From Candidatus Moranbacteria bacterium RIFCSPHIGHO2_02_FULL_40_12b (lineage in GTDB: Bacteria; Patescibacteriota; Minisyncoccia; Moranbacterales; 2-12-FULL-40-10), in NCBI GenBank assembly GCA_001784725.1, contig MFRX01000001.1, positions 16,701 to 49,119 of the forward strand: 32,419 bases of DNA. Reading direction: 5' to 3'. A program made the translations under genes and the position numbers. Shown piece by piece: positions 1 to 7,449 of the stretch. Within the stretch, counting starts at the first letter, position 1, and every line of letters starts with the position of its first letter. The notes below the pieces were generated by a model. The model was not told the origin of the DNA and did no database searches. It saw only the letters and a list, made by a program, of their open reading frames with translations.

Positions 1-1
1 A

Positions 2-253
2 AGCGAATTAAAGCTTTCCCGAATCCAGGATGTTACCACTGAAGTCAATGGAATAATCCAAACGGTCTTGAATTTCGGCGATGTGCATATTCAGACCGCG
101 GGGGAAGAAAGCAAATTTTTTTTACGCCACATTCCCGATCCGGGCGGAATAAAAAGCATTTTAATGGATCTCCAGAAAAACAAGGAAAAAGAAGAAACGG
201 ACGAACTGGGAGAAATGATTGAAAAGAAAATCCACGAAAATACGATTTCATGA
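2..253 (+). CDS. Bacterial PH-domain (YdbS/DUF304-like) membrane protein, 3' end only
   Basis: Frame 2 is open from the left edge to the TGA at 251-253, so the start lies outside the window. The visible peptide begins SELKLSRIQDVTTEVNGI and continues with a FGDVHIQTAG segment, then a charged tail (KNKEKEETDEL). The order R-I-Q-D-V then G-D-V-x-I-Q-T-A-G matches the second half of bacterial PH domains (membrane-flanked DUF304/YdbS type). These are normally preceded by two membrane helices, not visible here. Their molecular role is poorly known. An internal TTG at 68 gives a shorter frame, but the homology extends upstream of it, so that codon is not the start. About 80 bp separate it from the next gene. 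Confidence 0.7.
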   Translation, partial: SELKLSRIQDVTTEVNGIIQTVLNFGDVHIQTAGEESKFFLRHIPDPGGIKSILMDLQKNKEKEETDELGEMIEKKIHENTIS

Positions 254-333
254 AAACATTAAAGCATAAAAACATAAAAACAAAGTTATTATAGTGTTTT
301 AACGTTCTTGTGTTTTGATGACTTAAAATACGG

Positions 334-2304
334 GTGAGAAACAAAAACAAAAAAGGTGATTTGTTTTTTCTTTTTATCCTGCTTTGCGCAGGATTTTTTG
401 GGTTTAATGCAAAAGCGGAAACAATTGATCATTTAATAATTTCTGAAATTTTAGTCGGAGGAGAAAAAGCAGATGAAGAATTTGTGGAAATTTATAATCC
501 TACTGAAAACGAAATTAATTTTAAAAGTACATCTTTGAAGTTGCACATAGTTAATTCTACAGGGAAAAGTGATGTAAGCAAGACACTCACTTTTAATAAT
601 GAAAGCATAAAGGCACGGAACTATGTTATTATTTCATCGAGGGATTATAAAGAAAAATTCGGAGAGAACATTATTATTGATGCCTTTTATGGCAGTGGCA
701 GTTTGGTGTCAAAAGGAGCCGTTTATATAAGCAGAAACACCAAAGATTTAACAGATATTATAGATATGGTTGGTTGGGGAAATCATGAAGCATTTTATTT
801 TGAAAAAACACCTTTCAATTTTAATGAAAATAATAATATAAGTATTAATAGAAAATTTGACAATGGAACAATGCAAGATACGGATGATAATAGCGAAGAT
901 TTTATCATTGGTATTCCTAGTCCTAGAAAAGATTTTGTTCCTATACCAGAAGAAAAACCAAAAGAAAGAGTTGTTTATTCCGACAAAATTTACCTAAACG
1001 AAATCTTACCCAATGCTGACGAAGAATTTATTGAACTATTTAATTCCGGAGAAAATGACGAAGATCTTTCCGGCTGGATTTTGCGAGATGCGACTAAAAC
1101 CGGAAAATATGTTTTCCCGGAAAGTTCAATCATAAAATCCAAAGATTATTTTGTTGTCTACAAAAAGGATTACAAGTTTGCCCTAAATAACACAGGCAAC
1201 GAGTCGGTTTATCTTTATGATCCCAATGAAACTTTGGTTTCCAGCGTTTCCTATAACGGCGGCAAGGAAAATGTTTCCTATAATTTCGACGGGATAAGTT
1301 GGCGCTGGAGCAAATATCTTACTCCCGGAGCGGAAAATGAATTCAACGAACTCACTGGGGCAAGGATAAAAGCCGAGAGAAAAATTTATAAAAATACTTA
1401 TGCCGATTTTAAAGCCAAAGTGAAAAATCCGGATAACGATAAGCTGAAATTCACTTGGGACTTCGGCGACGGGCACAGGTCCTACAAGAAAAATACCCGG
1501 CACAAATACAAAAAAACCGGAAAATACAAAGTAACTCTCAAAATCTTTGACGGGAGCGAAGAGACCCAAGAAGAATTCAAAGTAGAAGTGAAAAAATTTC
1601 CCAAGAATAAGATTAAAATAATTGAAATTTCTCCCAATCCGGAAGGGCGCGACAGCGAGGGGGAATATATTGTCGTAAGAAACGAATCCAAAAGGAAAAT
1701 TAATCTTAAAAACTGGGCGATCGCATCGGGAAGCAAAAAATTATACAATCATCCGATAAGCAAGGACATTATCGTAAAACCGGGCAAAACGGTCAAAATC
1801 AGCCGCGATATTTCCAAATTCGCGCTAAACAATAAAAAAGCGAAAATTGAGCTGCGCTATCCGGACGGAAAAGTCGCGTATAAAATTAAATACGACAAGA
1901 AAGAAAATGTGCGGGAAGGCGAAACATACGCAAAAACAGAACTGGGATGGGCGTGGAAAAATAATAATCCGGAAACATTGCTGGCGGTAGCGAAAAAAAG
2001 CGCAGATGAAGCCATTGCAATAACAGGTAATGGTGGAGAAATGACTGAAAAAAATTCAGAAGATCAGGCAACTGTTTCGGAAGAAAAAGAAAAACTGGCG
2101 CTATCAAGCGAAGCGAATAATATTTCTCCGGAAAATGAAAAGGTTTTGGGAACTTCCGTAGAGGTTAAGGAGGATAATTCCGATGATATTATCAATAAAG
2201 CCGATAATCATCCGGAAAAACCTAATGTTATAATAAAACTTTTTGAAAATATAGGGTCTGGCATCAATTCTTTTGTTAACAGAATTATTCTCAAATTTTT
2301 CTAG
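334..2304 (+). CDS. Secreted lamin-tail domain / PKD domain protein
   Basis: A 656-aa exported protein starting at GTG 334; the frame is closed by stops just upstream and no SD is visible. Residues 1-28 form a signal peptide with cleavage after NAKA. Three lamin-tail (LTD) units are visible by the repeated pattern EIxxxxxDEEFxEIxN: about 31-200, 218-340 (ending W-S-K-Y-L-T-P-G-A-x-N) and 428-540. A PKD domain lies at about 345-425, with the diagnostic WDFGDG near residue 375 and YKVTLKIFD. Residues 545-635 are Glu/Asn/Ser-rich and probably disordered, and the last 20 residues are amphipathic. LTD proteins in these bacteria are predicted surface or envelope proteins, some nuclease-associated; no nuclease domain is seen here. 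Codon usage becomes more GC-rich in the second half, suggesting a composite origin. Confidence 0.85.
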   Translation: MRNKNKKGDLFFLFILLCAGFFGFNAKAETIDHLIISEILVGGEKADEEFVEIYNPTENEINFKSTSLKLHIVNSTGKSDVSKTLTFNNESIKARNYVIISSRDYKEKFGENIIIDAFYGSGSLVSKGAVYISRNTKDLTDIIDMVGWGNHEAFYFEKTPFNFNENNNISINRKFDNGTMQDTDDNSEDFIIGIPSPRKDFVPIPEEKPKERVVYSDKIYLNEILPNADEEFIELFNSGENDEDLSGWILRDATKTGKYVFPESSIIKSKDYFVVYKKDYKFALNNTGNESVYLYDPNETLVSSVSYNGGKENVSYNFDGISWRWSKYLTPGAENEFNELTGARIKAERKIYKNTYADFKAKVKNPDNDKLKFTWDFGDGHRSYKKNTRHKYKKTGKYKVTLKIFDGSEETQEEFKVEVKKFPKNKIKIIEISPNPEGRDSEGEYIVVRNESKRKINLKNWAIASGSKKLYNHPISKDIIVKPGKTVKISRDISKFALNNKKAKIELRYPDGKVAYKIKYDKKENVREGETYAKTELGWAWKNNNPETLLAVAKKSADEAIAITGNGGEMTEKNSEDQATVSEEKEKLALSSEANNISPENEKVLGTSVEVKEDNSDDIINKADNHPEKPNVIIKLFENIGSGINSFVNRIILKFF

Positions 2305-2393
2305 CAACATAAATTCATTATAAATAATATAGCAGGTATGTTACAGAATCTTTCGATCGGAGTAAAGTGTATAATAACGAATTTATCAAAATT

Positions 2394-2425
2394 AAAAGCG
2401 GCGGGAAAGTTCTCCAGCCGCTTTT
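2394..2425. terminator. Bidirectional stem-loop terminator
   Basis: A 9-bp stem (AAAAGCGGC / GCCGCTTTT) with a 14-nt loop lies between the convergent genes ending at 2304 (+) and 2431 (-). It has T-rich flanks on both strands, so it can stop transcription from both sides. Confidence 0.8.
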
Positions 2426-2430
2426 TGAAA

Positions 2431-2940
2431 TTAGATATTTTTCCACTTACTGATTAATTCCATTCTGCCACGATATTCAGGAAAACCAGTAATTTGTCGA
2501 ATATTGTAAAGTGTTCTCCTGTGTATGCTTATGTCAGTGATCTTAAGCTTCAAGTGGGGAAAATAGACCATTTCCTTCCAAAAATCGGATTTCTGTACTC
2601 TAAAAGTTAAGCTTTGATCCGGACTTGTTTTATTACATTCCATTTCCTTCATCCAACAACAGAAGAAGAAAAGCACCCAGATCTTATAATCTTTATATCC
2701 ATTTTCCTCAACTCTTTTCAATGACCAATCCGCCCAATCCTTCGGACTTTGCCATTTTTTCGCGTCTTCCTCTGTTCCCGGAACAAACTTTCTGATTATG
2801 TGCATTCCTCCTTTTTTCTTGAATAAATCAAACTGTTTATGCCTGACACTCTTTTTCCTTGGAAGAATCGCATTATCAGTTTGCCTCTTATTTTCATTCT
2901 CTTCAGTTTTTTTCTGAATTTGATGTAATTCTAATTCCAT
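2431..2940 (-). CDS. Unknown 169-aa protein divergent from a TrmB-like regulator
   Basis: The family is not recognised. The start is fixed by a strong SD (AAGGAGG, 8 nt before ATG) and a near-consensus promoter. The N-terminal 40 residues are charged and probably disordered. The middle has a Trp-rich segment (KKWQSPKDWADWSLKR) followed by a hydrophobic, Cys-containing stretch (VLFFFCCWM, about residues 88-97) too short for a membrane helix. The C-terminal half is basic (ITDISIHRRTLYNIRQITGF). It is divergently transcribed from the TrmB-like gene at 3122 across a 181-bp region holding two promoters and inverted repeats, so the regulator plausibly controls it. The arrangement recurs at 9.3-10.8 kb and 25.1-26.7 kb. 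Confidence 0.75.
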   Translation of the reverse strand: MELELHQIQKKTEENENKRQTDNAILPRKKSVRHKQFDLFKKKGGMHIIRKFVPGTEEDAKKWQSPKDWADWSLKRVEENGYKDYKIWVLFFFCCWMKEMECNKTSPDQSLTFRVQKSDFWKEMVYFPHLKLKITDISIHRRTLYNIRQITGFPEYRGRMELISKWKNI

Positions 2941-3004
2941 TATTATCCTCCTTTTTTATGAGATTTTAAATATCTATATATTTCCTTTTTATTTATAATA
3001 ATTA

Positions 3005-3033
3005 AGTATAGCAAAAAGTTTATATGTTGTCAA
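3005..3033 (-). promoter_or_regulatory. Sigma-70-type promoter of the 2431-2940 gene with overlapping palindrome
   Basis: On the minus strand: -35 TTGACA (3033-3028), 17-bp spacer, -10 TATACT (3010-3005). The predicted leader is about 58 nt. The -35 box lies inside GTTGTCAACT (3026-3035), nearly the same 11-mer palindrome found twice upstream of the regulator at 8165. Confidence 0.75.
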
Positions 3034-3084
3034 CTATTAATCTATGAAAAGTCCATTTTTTGCCTTAAATTAAGAATAAAAAAG

Positions 3085-3115
3085 TGTTGACTTTGTTTCA
3101 ACAACTAGCTATAAT
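3085..3115 (+). promoter_or_regulatory. Promoter/operator giving a leaderless TrmB-like mRNA
   Basis: -35 TTGACT (3087-3092), 17-bp spacer, -10 TATAAT (3110-3115). Transcription should begin about 7 nt later, at the ATG at 3122, so the mRNA is predicted leaderless. An inverted repeat TGTTGA-N7-TCAACA (3085-3103) overlaps the -35 box and is a candidate autoregulatory operator. Confidence 0.7.
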
Positions 3116-3121
3116 TAAACT

Positions 3122-3892
3122 ATGATTCAAGAAATACTTAAAAAATTGGGATTTAACGACAAGGAGGCTGAAATATATATTGAAGTTCTAAAATTGGGAC
3201 GCGCAACCCCAGCTCGGATTTCCAAAAGCACCGGAATCAATAGGACAACAATTTATAGTTCCTATAAAAAACTAGTAAAAAAAGGTGTTCTAGTTGAGGA
3301 TCTCGGTCACAAATATACCTATCTTATCGCTTTACCTCCTGAAAATTTACGCGGGATACTTGAACAACAAAAAAAGCGTCTCGAAGAAAAGGAGAAACTT
3401 ATTGATCAAGCGCTTGTTGAAATTTCTAATTTTCCCACCAATTCTGAATTCTCAATTCCCAAAATAAGATTTATTGAAGAGATGGACTTGGAAGATTGCC
3501 TCTATAAGCGAACCGAAGAATGGAATAAAAGCATAAAACAACACGATGGTACCTGGTGGGGATTTCAAGACCATACTTTTATAGAACATTATAAAAAATG
3601 GACTATTGATTATTGGTCTAAATTCAAATCATCGCAGAATATTAAAGAAAAAGTGCTAACAAACAAAACTGAAACAGAAAAACAAATGAAAGCCAAGATG
3701 ATAAGTGGCAGAGAAACTATGTTTTGGAATAAAAGTGATAATTTTTCTTCTTCCTTTTGGATTGGTGGCGACTACATTATTATGATTTATACGCAAAACC
3801 GACCATTTTATTTAATAGAAATTTATAACCCAGTTATGGCTCATAATTTAAGAGAGGTCTTCAGAAATTTATGGAAAGAAATAAAGCATTGA
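3122..3892 (+). CDS. TrmB-like winged-helix transcriptional regulator
   Basis: A 256-aa protein. Residues 1-75 are a TrmB-type winged helix: LGFNDKEAEIYIEVLKLG, then ATPARISKSTGINRTTIYSS as recognition helix, then the wing (LVKKGVLVEDLGHKYTYL). A helical linker at about 76-105 (coiled-coil-like EQQKKRLEEKEKL) probably dimerises. The C-terminal domain is of the degenerate phospholipase-D-like sensor type found in small TrmB proteins. The ligand is unknown; in characterised TrmB proteins, mostly archaeal, it is a sugar. ATG 3122 coincides with the predicted transcription start and has no SD. The gene is divergent from the unknown gene at 2431-2940. It is more divergent in its sensor domain than the two paralogues at 10057 and 25941. 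Confidence 0.85.
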   Translation: MIQEILKKLGFNDKEAEIYIEVLKLGRATPARISKSTGINRTTIYSSYKKLVKKGVLVEDLGHKYTYLIALPPENLRGILEQQKKRLEEKEKLIDQALVEISNFPTNSEFSIPKIRFIEEMDLEDCLYKRTEEWNKSIKQHDGTWWGFQDHTFIEHYKKWTIDYWSKFKSSQNIKEKVLTNKTETEKQMKAKMISGRETMFWNKSDNFSSSFWIGGDYIIMIYTQNRPFYLIEIYNPVMAHNLREVFRNLWKEIKH

Positions 3893-3947
3893 AATTAAAA
3901 TATCCGAATAGCAATTTTGTAATATAAAAGGTATAAAAGATTTTGTA

Positions 3948-3999
3948 ACCCTCTTCTCGAATCCTCTCCCTATTCAGGGCGAGGAGGACAAGGAGAAAC
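3948..3999 (+). repeat. Dispersed repeat forming the yebC leader
   Basis: Contains ACCCTC, AATCCTCTCCCT, GAGGAGGACAAGGA and ACTATT in the same order as 26810-26860, upstream of an unrelated gene. The repeat supplies the SD-like AAGGAG in front of yebC. A related CCTCTCC/GGAGAGG pair lies inside tilS at 11146-11167. Confidence 0.7.
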
Positions 4000-4006
4000 T
4001 ATTCAT

Positions 4007-4726
4007 ATGTCCGGACACTCGCATTGGGCGGGAATCAAGCACAAAAAAGCGCTGACTGACGCCAAGCGGGCGGGTATTTTTACCAAACTTGGCCGCGCTG
4101 TTACCCTTGCCGCGCGCGAAGGCGGTGGAAATCAAGAGTTTAACTTTAAGTTGAAATTAACCATTGATCAGGCGCGCTTCGCCAATATGCCCAAAGAAAA
4201 TATTGAGCGGGCGATTAAAAGAGGGACAGGCGAACTAAAAGACGGCGCGGAAATTGAAGAAATAATTTATGAAGCGTATGGACCGGGAAATGTCGCGATG
4301 CTTATCAAAACCGCGACGGACAATAAAAATCGGACCCTGGGGGACTTGAAAAATATCCTAACTAAGACCAGGGGGAAGATTGTTTCTGCCGGATCGGTAA
4401 GTTTCCTTTTTAAGCAAGTGGGAAACATAAACATAACCGTTCCGGAAGGAGTTGATCCATATGAACTGGAACTCAAAGCCATTGATGCCGGCGCGGAAGA
4501 CACAATTTATTCGGAAAACATACTAACTATTTATACGAAATCTGAAAACCTCCAAAAAACGAAAGAAAATCTGGAAAAAGAAGGGCTAAAAATCAGAAAT
4601 GCCATGATAATATACGCGCCATTACAAAAAATAACTCTCAATCAGCAAGATAAAATTGACTACGGGAAGATGATTAAAGCGCTGGACGACCAAGAGGATA
4701 TTCAGGAAGTTTATGATAACTTGTGA
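4007..4726 (+). CDS. yebC: YebC/PmpR-family protein
   Basis: A 239-aa cytoplasmic protein of normal family length, beginning MSGHSHWAGIKHKKALTDAK, the family signature. It continues through ARFANMPKENIERAIKRGTG and EIIYEAYGPGNVAMLIKTAT DNKNRT. YebC proteins have been described both as DNA-binding transcription regulators and as ribosome-associated factors that help translate difficult proline-rich stretches; the sequence does not decide between them. The SD-like AAGGAG sits about 11 nt upstream of ATG inside a dispersed repeat. In many bacteria yebC neighbours ruvC/ruvA; here it does not. Confidence 0.95.
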   Translation: MSGHSHWAGIKHKKALTDAKRAGIFTKLGRAVTLAAREGGGNQEFNFKLKLTIDQARFANMPKENIERAIKRGTGELKDGAEIEEIIYEAYGPGNVAMLIKTATDNKNRTLGDLKNILTKTRGKIVSAGSVSFLFKQVGNINITVPEGVDPYELELKAIDAGAEDTIYSENILTIYTKSENLQKTKENLEKEGLKIRNAMIIYAPLQKITLNQQDKIDYGKMIKALDDQEDIQEVYDNL

Positions 4727-4729
4727 TGT

Positions 4730-4758
4730 TTGCAATTTCAATTTTTTTGTTGTAAAAT
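4730..4758 (+). promoter_or_regulatory. Predicted promoter of the 4795 gene
   Basis: TTGCAA (4730-4735), 17-bp spacer, TAAAAT (4753-4758), immediately after yebC. It predicts a leader of about 30 nt. Confidence 0.5.
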
Positions 4759-4794
4759 TAACGCAGACAACTAAAAATCACAACACACAAAAAA

Positions 4795-5787
4795 ATGTTT
4801 GGAATGAAAAATAATAAAAATGAAGAAAAGGCCGATATGTTTATTTCAGGAAACCAAGAAACGGTGAAGGATGATAATATAGCCGTGGGATCGATGCGTG
4901 ACGATCTTAATTCAAATTCTTCGGACGCGGAGCCGGCAAGTTATTCTAAAATAAAAAGCTTCGCCAAGAATGAGGGGGTTTCGCCGTGGCCAAATAATAA
5001 TAAGGATGATTCGAAAACAGAAGCAGAAAGCGGGAACGATAAGCCCAGCGCCCAAAAATCGAAATGGTACAGAATATTGGTTATAACCGTGGTTATATTG
5101 ACTATAATGACCTTTATGGCAGGCGGATATTATTACTGGATTACCCGTAAAGGGACAGAACAAGTCGAAACTGTTGTCAATTCCCAGGGAGAAAAGCCGC
5201 AAATTGAAATTACGGAAAAGAAATTTTCCGACGAGAATCCAAATATTCTCGCGGTGGATACTGAAACCATTAAGACCGCCGACTTACAGCAATTGCTGAT
5301 TCAAAAATCCAATGAAGTAAAAGAAGACGGACATGATAAGCCGGTTGAATTTATCGTAAACGATTTGAATAACAATCCTATTGCTTTTTCCAGGTTTGCC
5401 ATTATTTCCGGAATAAAAATTTCCACCAGCGTCCTGGATAATCTGGAAGAAAAGTTTTCACTGTATTTCTATAATGACGGAGGAAATATGAGGACGGGCA
5501 TCGTAATTAGTTTGAAAAACAAGGATAATGCCGTCCAGGAAATGAAGGATGAAGAAATTATTTTGGCCGATGATCTTATCCCATTATTTCTCGGAAACGA
5601 AGTTATGAAGGAAGGAGTAATATTTAAAGACGGAAATTATAATAATTCCCAAATACGTTACGCAAATTTAAATCCAGAAGGGACTGTTTCTTTGGACTAT
5701 AGCTTTGTGGGCATGAAGCTTGTAATCGGAACCAGTAAAAATACTACGCGGGCTGTTATTGATAAAATATCAAAAGAAAGCAATTAA
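4795..5787 (+). CDS. Single-pass membrane protein with extracytoplasmic domain, unknown function
   Basis: 330 aa. Residues 1-90 are hydrophilic, acidic and Asn/Ser-rich (probably disordered and cytoplasmic). One hydrophobic helix lies at about 93-115 (ILVITVVILTIMTFMAGG), followed by TRKG. The remaining ~210 residues form a mixed alpha/beta domain outside the membrane. It ends with LVIGTSKNTTRAVIDKI. No enzymatic motif was found. The pattern of disordered N-terminus, one helix and extracytoplasmic domain is frequent in Patescibacteria. The gene has its own promoter and no SD. The first 14 codons include a second ATG (4804) that could be the true start. Confidence 0.75.
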   Translation: MFGMKNNKNEEKADMFISGNQETVKDDNIAVGSMRDDLNSNSSDAEPASYSKIKSFAKNEGVSPWPNNNKDDSKTEAESGNDKPSAQKSKWYRILVITVVILTIMTFMAGGYYYWITRKGTEQVETVVNSQGEKPQIEITEKKFSDENPNILAVDTETIKTADLQQLLIQKSNEVKEDGHDKPVEFIVNDLNNNPIAFSRFAIISGIKISTSVLDNLEEKFSLYFYNDGGNMRTGIVISLKNKDNAVQEMKDEEIILADDLIPLFLGNEVMKEGVIFKDGNYNNSQIRYANLNPEGTVSLDYSFVGMKLVIGTSKNTTRAVIDKISKESN

Positions 5788-5789
5788 TT

Positions 5790-5809
5790 TGTGGATAAGT
5801 TGTGGAAAG
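5790..5809 (-). other. DnaA-box-like pair
   Basis: 5790-5798 is a perfect consensus DnaA box on the minus strand (TTATCCACA), and 5801-5809 is a degenerate second copy. Another perfect match at 13771-13779 spans a GTG start codon. No oriC gene neighbours are present, so this is a sequence match only. Confidence 0.3.
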
Positions 5810-5950
5810 CAGGTTGTTTGTTTGAAAAGGAAAGAAAAAAGTAAATCACTTTCTTAAAAAGCAAACAATCAGGAATTGACAAAAAAAGTTTTCCATTGGT
5901 TGAAAGTTAGTTAAAAATGGCTCTAAACAAACAAATTTTGAAAATTTGCA

Positions 5951-5979
5951 TTGACGCTTGACTAAATTTTTGCTATAAT
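5951..5979 (+). promoter_or_regulatory. Strong extended -10 promoter for a candidate RNA gene
   Basis: TTGACG (5951-5956), 17-bp spacer, TATAAT (5974-5979) preceded by TG at 5971-5972 (extended -10). Predicted start is about 5986. A perfect 8-bp inverted repeat (CAAATTTT-G-AAAATTTG) lies just upstream of the -35 box. No convincing open frame follows. Confidence 0.7.
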
Positions 5980-5985
5980 AGGGTT

Positions 5986-6421
5986 AGAATTTAATGAAAT
6001 TATTAGAATTTTTGTCCATTAAAAACCAATAAATTAATGGTAGAAGTACTTTCAACCACAATTTCCCCCTATTTGTGGTTGAAAATTCTTCTACTATTCA
6101 AGCATTAAGATCCACGTATCTTAATCGCCTCTGATTCTGACCAGAGGACCCTAAAACAAAAACAAAAATACTTTTAAAATAAAAATAAAAATAAAAGTAT
6201 AAAGTTCTTTGATACAAAGGTCTAGCGCCAGAGAACAGTAGAAGGAAGACATTGAAAGTCAGATAAAATGTCAAGCGCATGTATACAAAATACATGTTTA
6301 CATAGTGTATTATGACGCCTCTCACCCGGGCTAAATAAACCGTGTTTACATGTTGATACATGACAAACATCGGGCGAATGCGTCAAAAATTTATTTTTAT
6401 GGGCGTTCATTCGCCCGATTT
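5986..6421 (+). ncRNA. Candidate structured non-coding RNA
   Basis: The gap 5788-6564 holds no supported gene. From the strong promoter to a large closing hairpin there is a run of separate stems. 6038-6096: 12-bp arm TTTCAACCACAA / TTGTGGTTGAAA plus a 7-10 bp outer stem across a 3x3 internal loop. 6104-6125: 8 bp. 6128-6147: CCTCTG/CAGAGG. 6168-6200: 9 bp, A-rich loop. 6369-6419: 12-bp stem ATCGGGCGAATG with its complement. The last is followed by a weak T-run. I looked for tmRNA (tag ending ALAA, T-arm), RNase P (GAAAGUCC), SRP and 6S signatures and did not find them. The exact ends are inferred. Confidence 0.5.
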
Positions 6422-6498
6422 CATATTTTAGCAGATACTAGTTAATAAAAGATTGTTAATTGGCACCTGTTAAGGTAAAAGTAAGAGCCGCTTTTTAG

Positions 6499-6524
6499 AA
6501 AATGGACAAATAAGTCCATTTTTT
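6499..6524 (+). terminator. Intrinsic terminator
   Basis: Stem AAAATGGAC / GTCCATTTT with a 6-nt loop and a T-run. It lies 40 bp before the gene at 6565 and so ends upstream transcription, perhaps read-through from the candidate RNA. Confidence 0.75.
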
Positions 6525-6564
6525 GATATCATAAAAAAAGGTTAACTTAATTAAATCTGAATTT

Positions 6565-7128
6565 ATGTCTATAGAAATTCCGATTAAAGAAAAACTCCCC
6601 GATTATGAAGAAAATTTTGGCCATGTTGCCGAAGTTATAATCAGGGATTCGATCAGAGAAAAAGCCGTACTATTTGTTGAAAAAGTGGAAAAAGGAACAA
6701 AACCGGAAGATTATCGGATGAAAGTGGATTTTTGGATTAAATTTGTCGGAATTGAGGAGCCATTAGGAATCCAATATACCGTGAGTAGCAATGAAGATAA
6801 AATCCAGGAAAAACTGGATTTTCTGAGATCGCGTAATTTTTTGGCCAAAAAAGAGAAAAGGCCTGACGCTGAAATCAACTGGTCGGGGAACGCCAATGTC
6901 GTGCTGGTGCGCGGGAATAAATTAAAAATGGGAAAAATAGACCGAGAGAGTCGCGAGAAGAATGTCAGCCCTTCAAAATTAATCGGCGAGGAATTTATCC
7001 TGAATTTCTTCAACCAGGTTATGATTATGATGGACGAAGCCAACCCTTTCAGGAAAAAAATTATTTATGAAACAATGCGAGCTATTTACCAAGAAACTTC
7101 GGGCAAGAGTAAAAATAAAAAGGATTGA
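6565..7128 (+). CDS. Unknown 187-aa cytoplasmic protein
   Basis: The family is not recognised. The protein is soluble and charged. A central alternation of strands and helix (MKVDFWIKFVG - EPLGIQYTVSSNEDKIQEKLDFLRSRN) is loosely like the core of PD-(D/E)xK nuclease-fold proteins, an acidic residue on one strand then a strand with Gln. No complete catalytic D-(D/E)-x-K set can be pointed to, so this is speculation. The C-terminus ends in a basic tail (SGKSKNKKD). No SD is visible before ATG 6565. The stop codon lies inside the terminator stem shared with the convergent gene at 7150. Confidence 0.65.
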   Translation: MSIEIPIKEKLPDYEENFGHVAEVIIRDSIREKAVLFVEKVEKGTKPEDYRMKVDFWIKFVGIEEPLGIQYTVSSNEDKIQEKLDFLRSRNFLAKKEKRPDAEINWSGNANVVLVRGNKLKMGKIDRESREKNVSPSKLIGEEFILNFFNQVMIMMDEANPFRKKIIYETMRAIYQETSGKSKNKKD

Positions 7129-7151
7129 ATTCTTTTAGAATCCAATCCTTT
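7119..7151. terminator. Bidirectional terminator between convergent genes
   Basis: 9-bp outer stem AAAGGATTG / CAATCCTTT enclosing an ATTCT/AGAAT inner stem. T-rich on both strands (minus strand continues TTTTTATTTTT). It contains the stop codon of the 6565 gene. Confidence 0.85.
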
Positions 7152-7383
7152 ACGCATCTACCCCTTCATTTTTAATTAATATTTTAAATGTAAAGGGCAT
7201 CTCTTTCGTTTCCTTTTTTGGCGTGACGAGAAAGGACCCATTTCCCTGATACTCCGCTTTTTCAACGTTTTTTTGTCTTAGCAAAGCATTTAAAATACTT
7301 TGAGCGGACAGATCAAGAGAATCTATTTTCTCCAATTCTTCTTTGGAGAAAATATCTGAAGGGGTAATTACCTCTTTGGGCAT
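7150..7383 (-). CDS. Small unknown 77-aa protein
   Basis: The start is set at the ATG of MPKEVITPSDIF, because AAGGAGG lies 6 nt upstream. A longer in-frame reading to 7437 would bury that SD. The sequence is soluble: a helical stretch (SKEELEKIDSLDLSAQSILNALLRQKN) followed by two predicted strands (GSFLVTP, PFTFKILIKN), so it could be a small alpha/beta or partner protein. It is divergent from the guanylate-kinase homologue at 7443, with only 59 bp between. No function can be assigned. Confidence 0.65.
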   Translation of the reverse strand: MPKEVITPSDIFSKEELEKIDSLDLSAQSILNALLRQKNVEKAEYQGNGSFLVTPKKETKEMPFTFKILIKNEGVDA

Positions 7384-7420
7384 TTTAAACCTCCTTGCTT
7401 GGATTTTTCTAAGCTGACGT

Positions 7421-7449
7421 ATGATAGCATAATACACAAATCATGTCAA
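7421..7449 (-). promoter_or_regulatory. Promoter of the 77-aa gene, overlapping the start of the divergent gene
   Basis: Minus strand: -35 TTGACA (7449-7444), 17-bp spacer, -10 TATCAT (7426-7421). The -35 box overlaps the first codons of the gene starting at 7443, so the two transcripts would compete. Confidence 0.55.

Noticed and set aside
1183..1748. Minus-strand frames opposite the lamin-tail gene
   Set aside because: Low-complexity Phe/Ile-rich shadows of a gene with clear domains on the + strand.
5790..5809. Replication origin at the DnaA-box-like pair
   Set aside because: Only one perfect box here and one by chance at a start codon (13771). No dnaA, dnaN, rpmH or gyr genes and no box cluster.
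6098..6410. Two minus-strand reading frames of 62-90 codons in the RNA gap
   Set aside because: Composition is Phe/Tyr/Val/His-rich and unlike the neighbours, they overlap the hairpins and lack SD and promoter.
5986..6421. tmRNA, RNase P, SRP or 6S RNA identity for the candidate RNA
   Set aside because: No tag-peptide reading frame with ALAA end and T-arm, no GAAAGUCC/ACAGAAA pair, no GGAAGGAAGCA loop and no 6S-like long hairpin were found.
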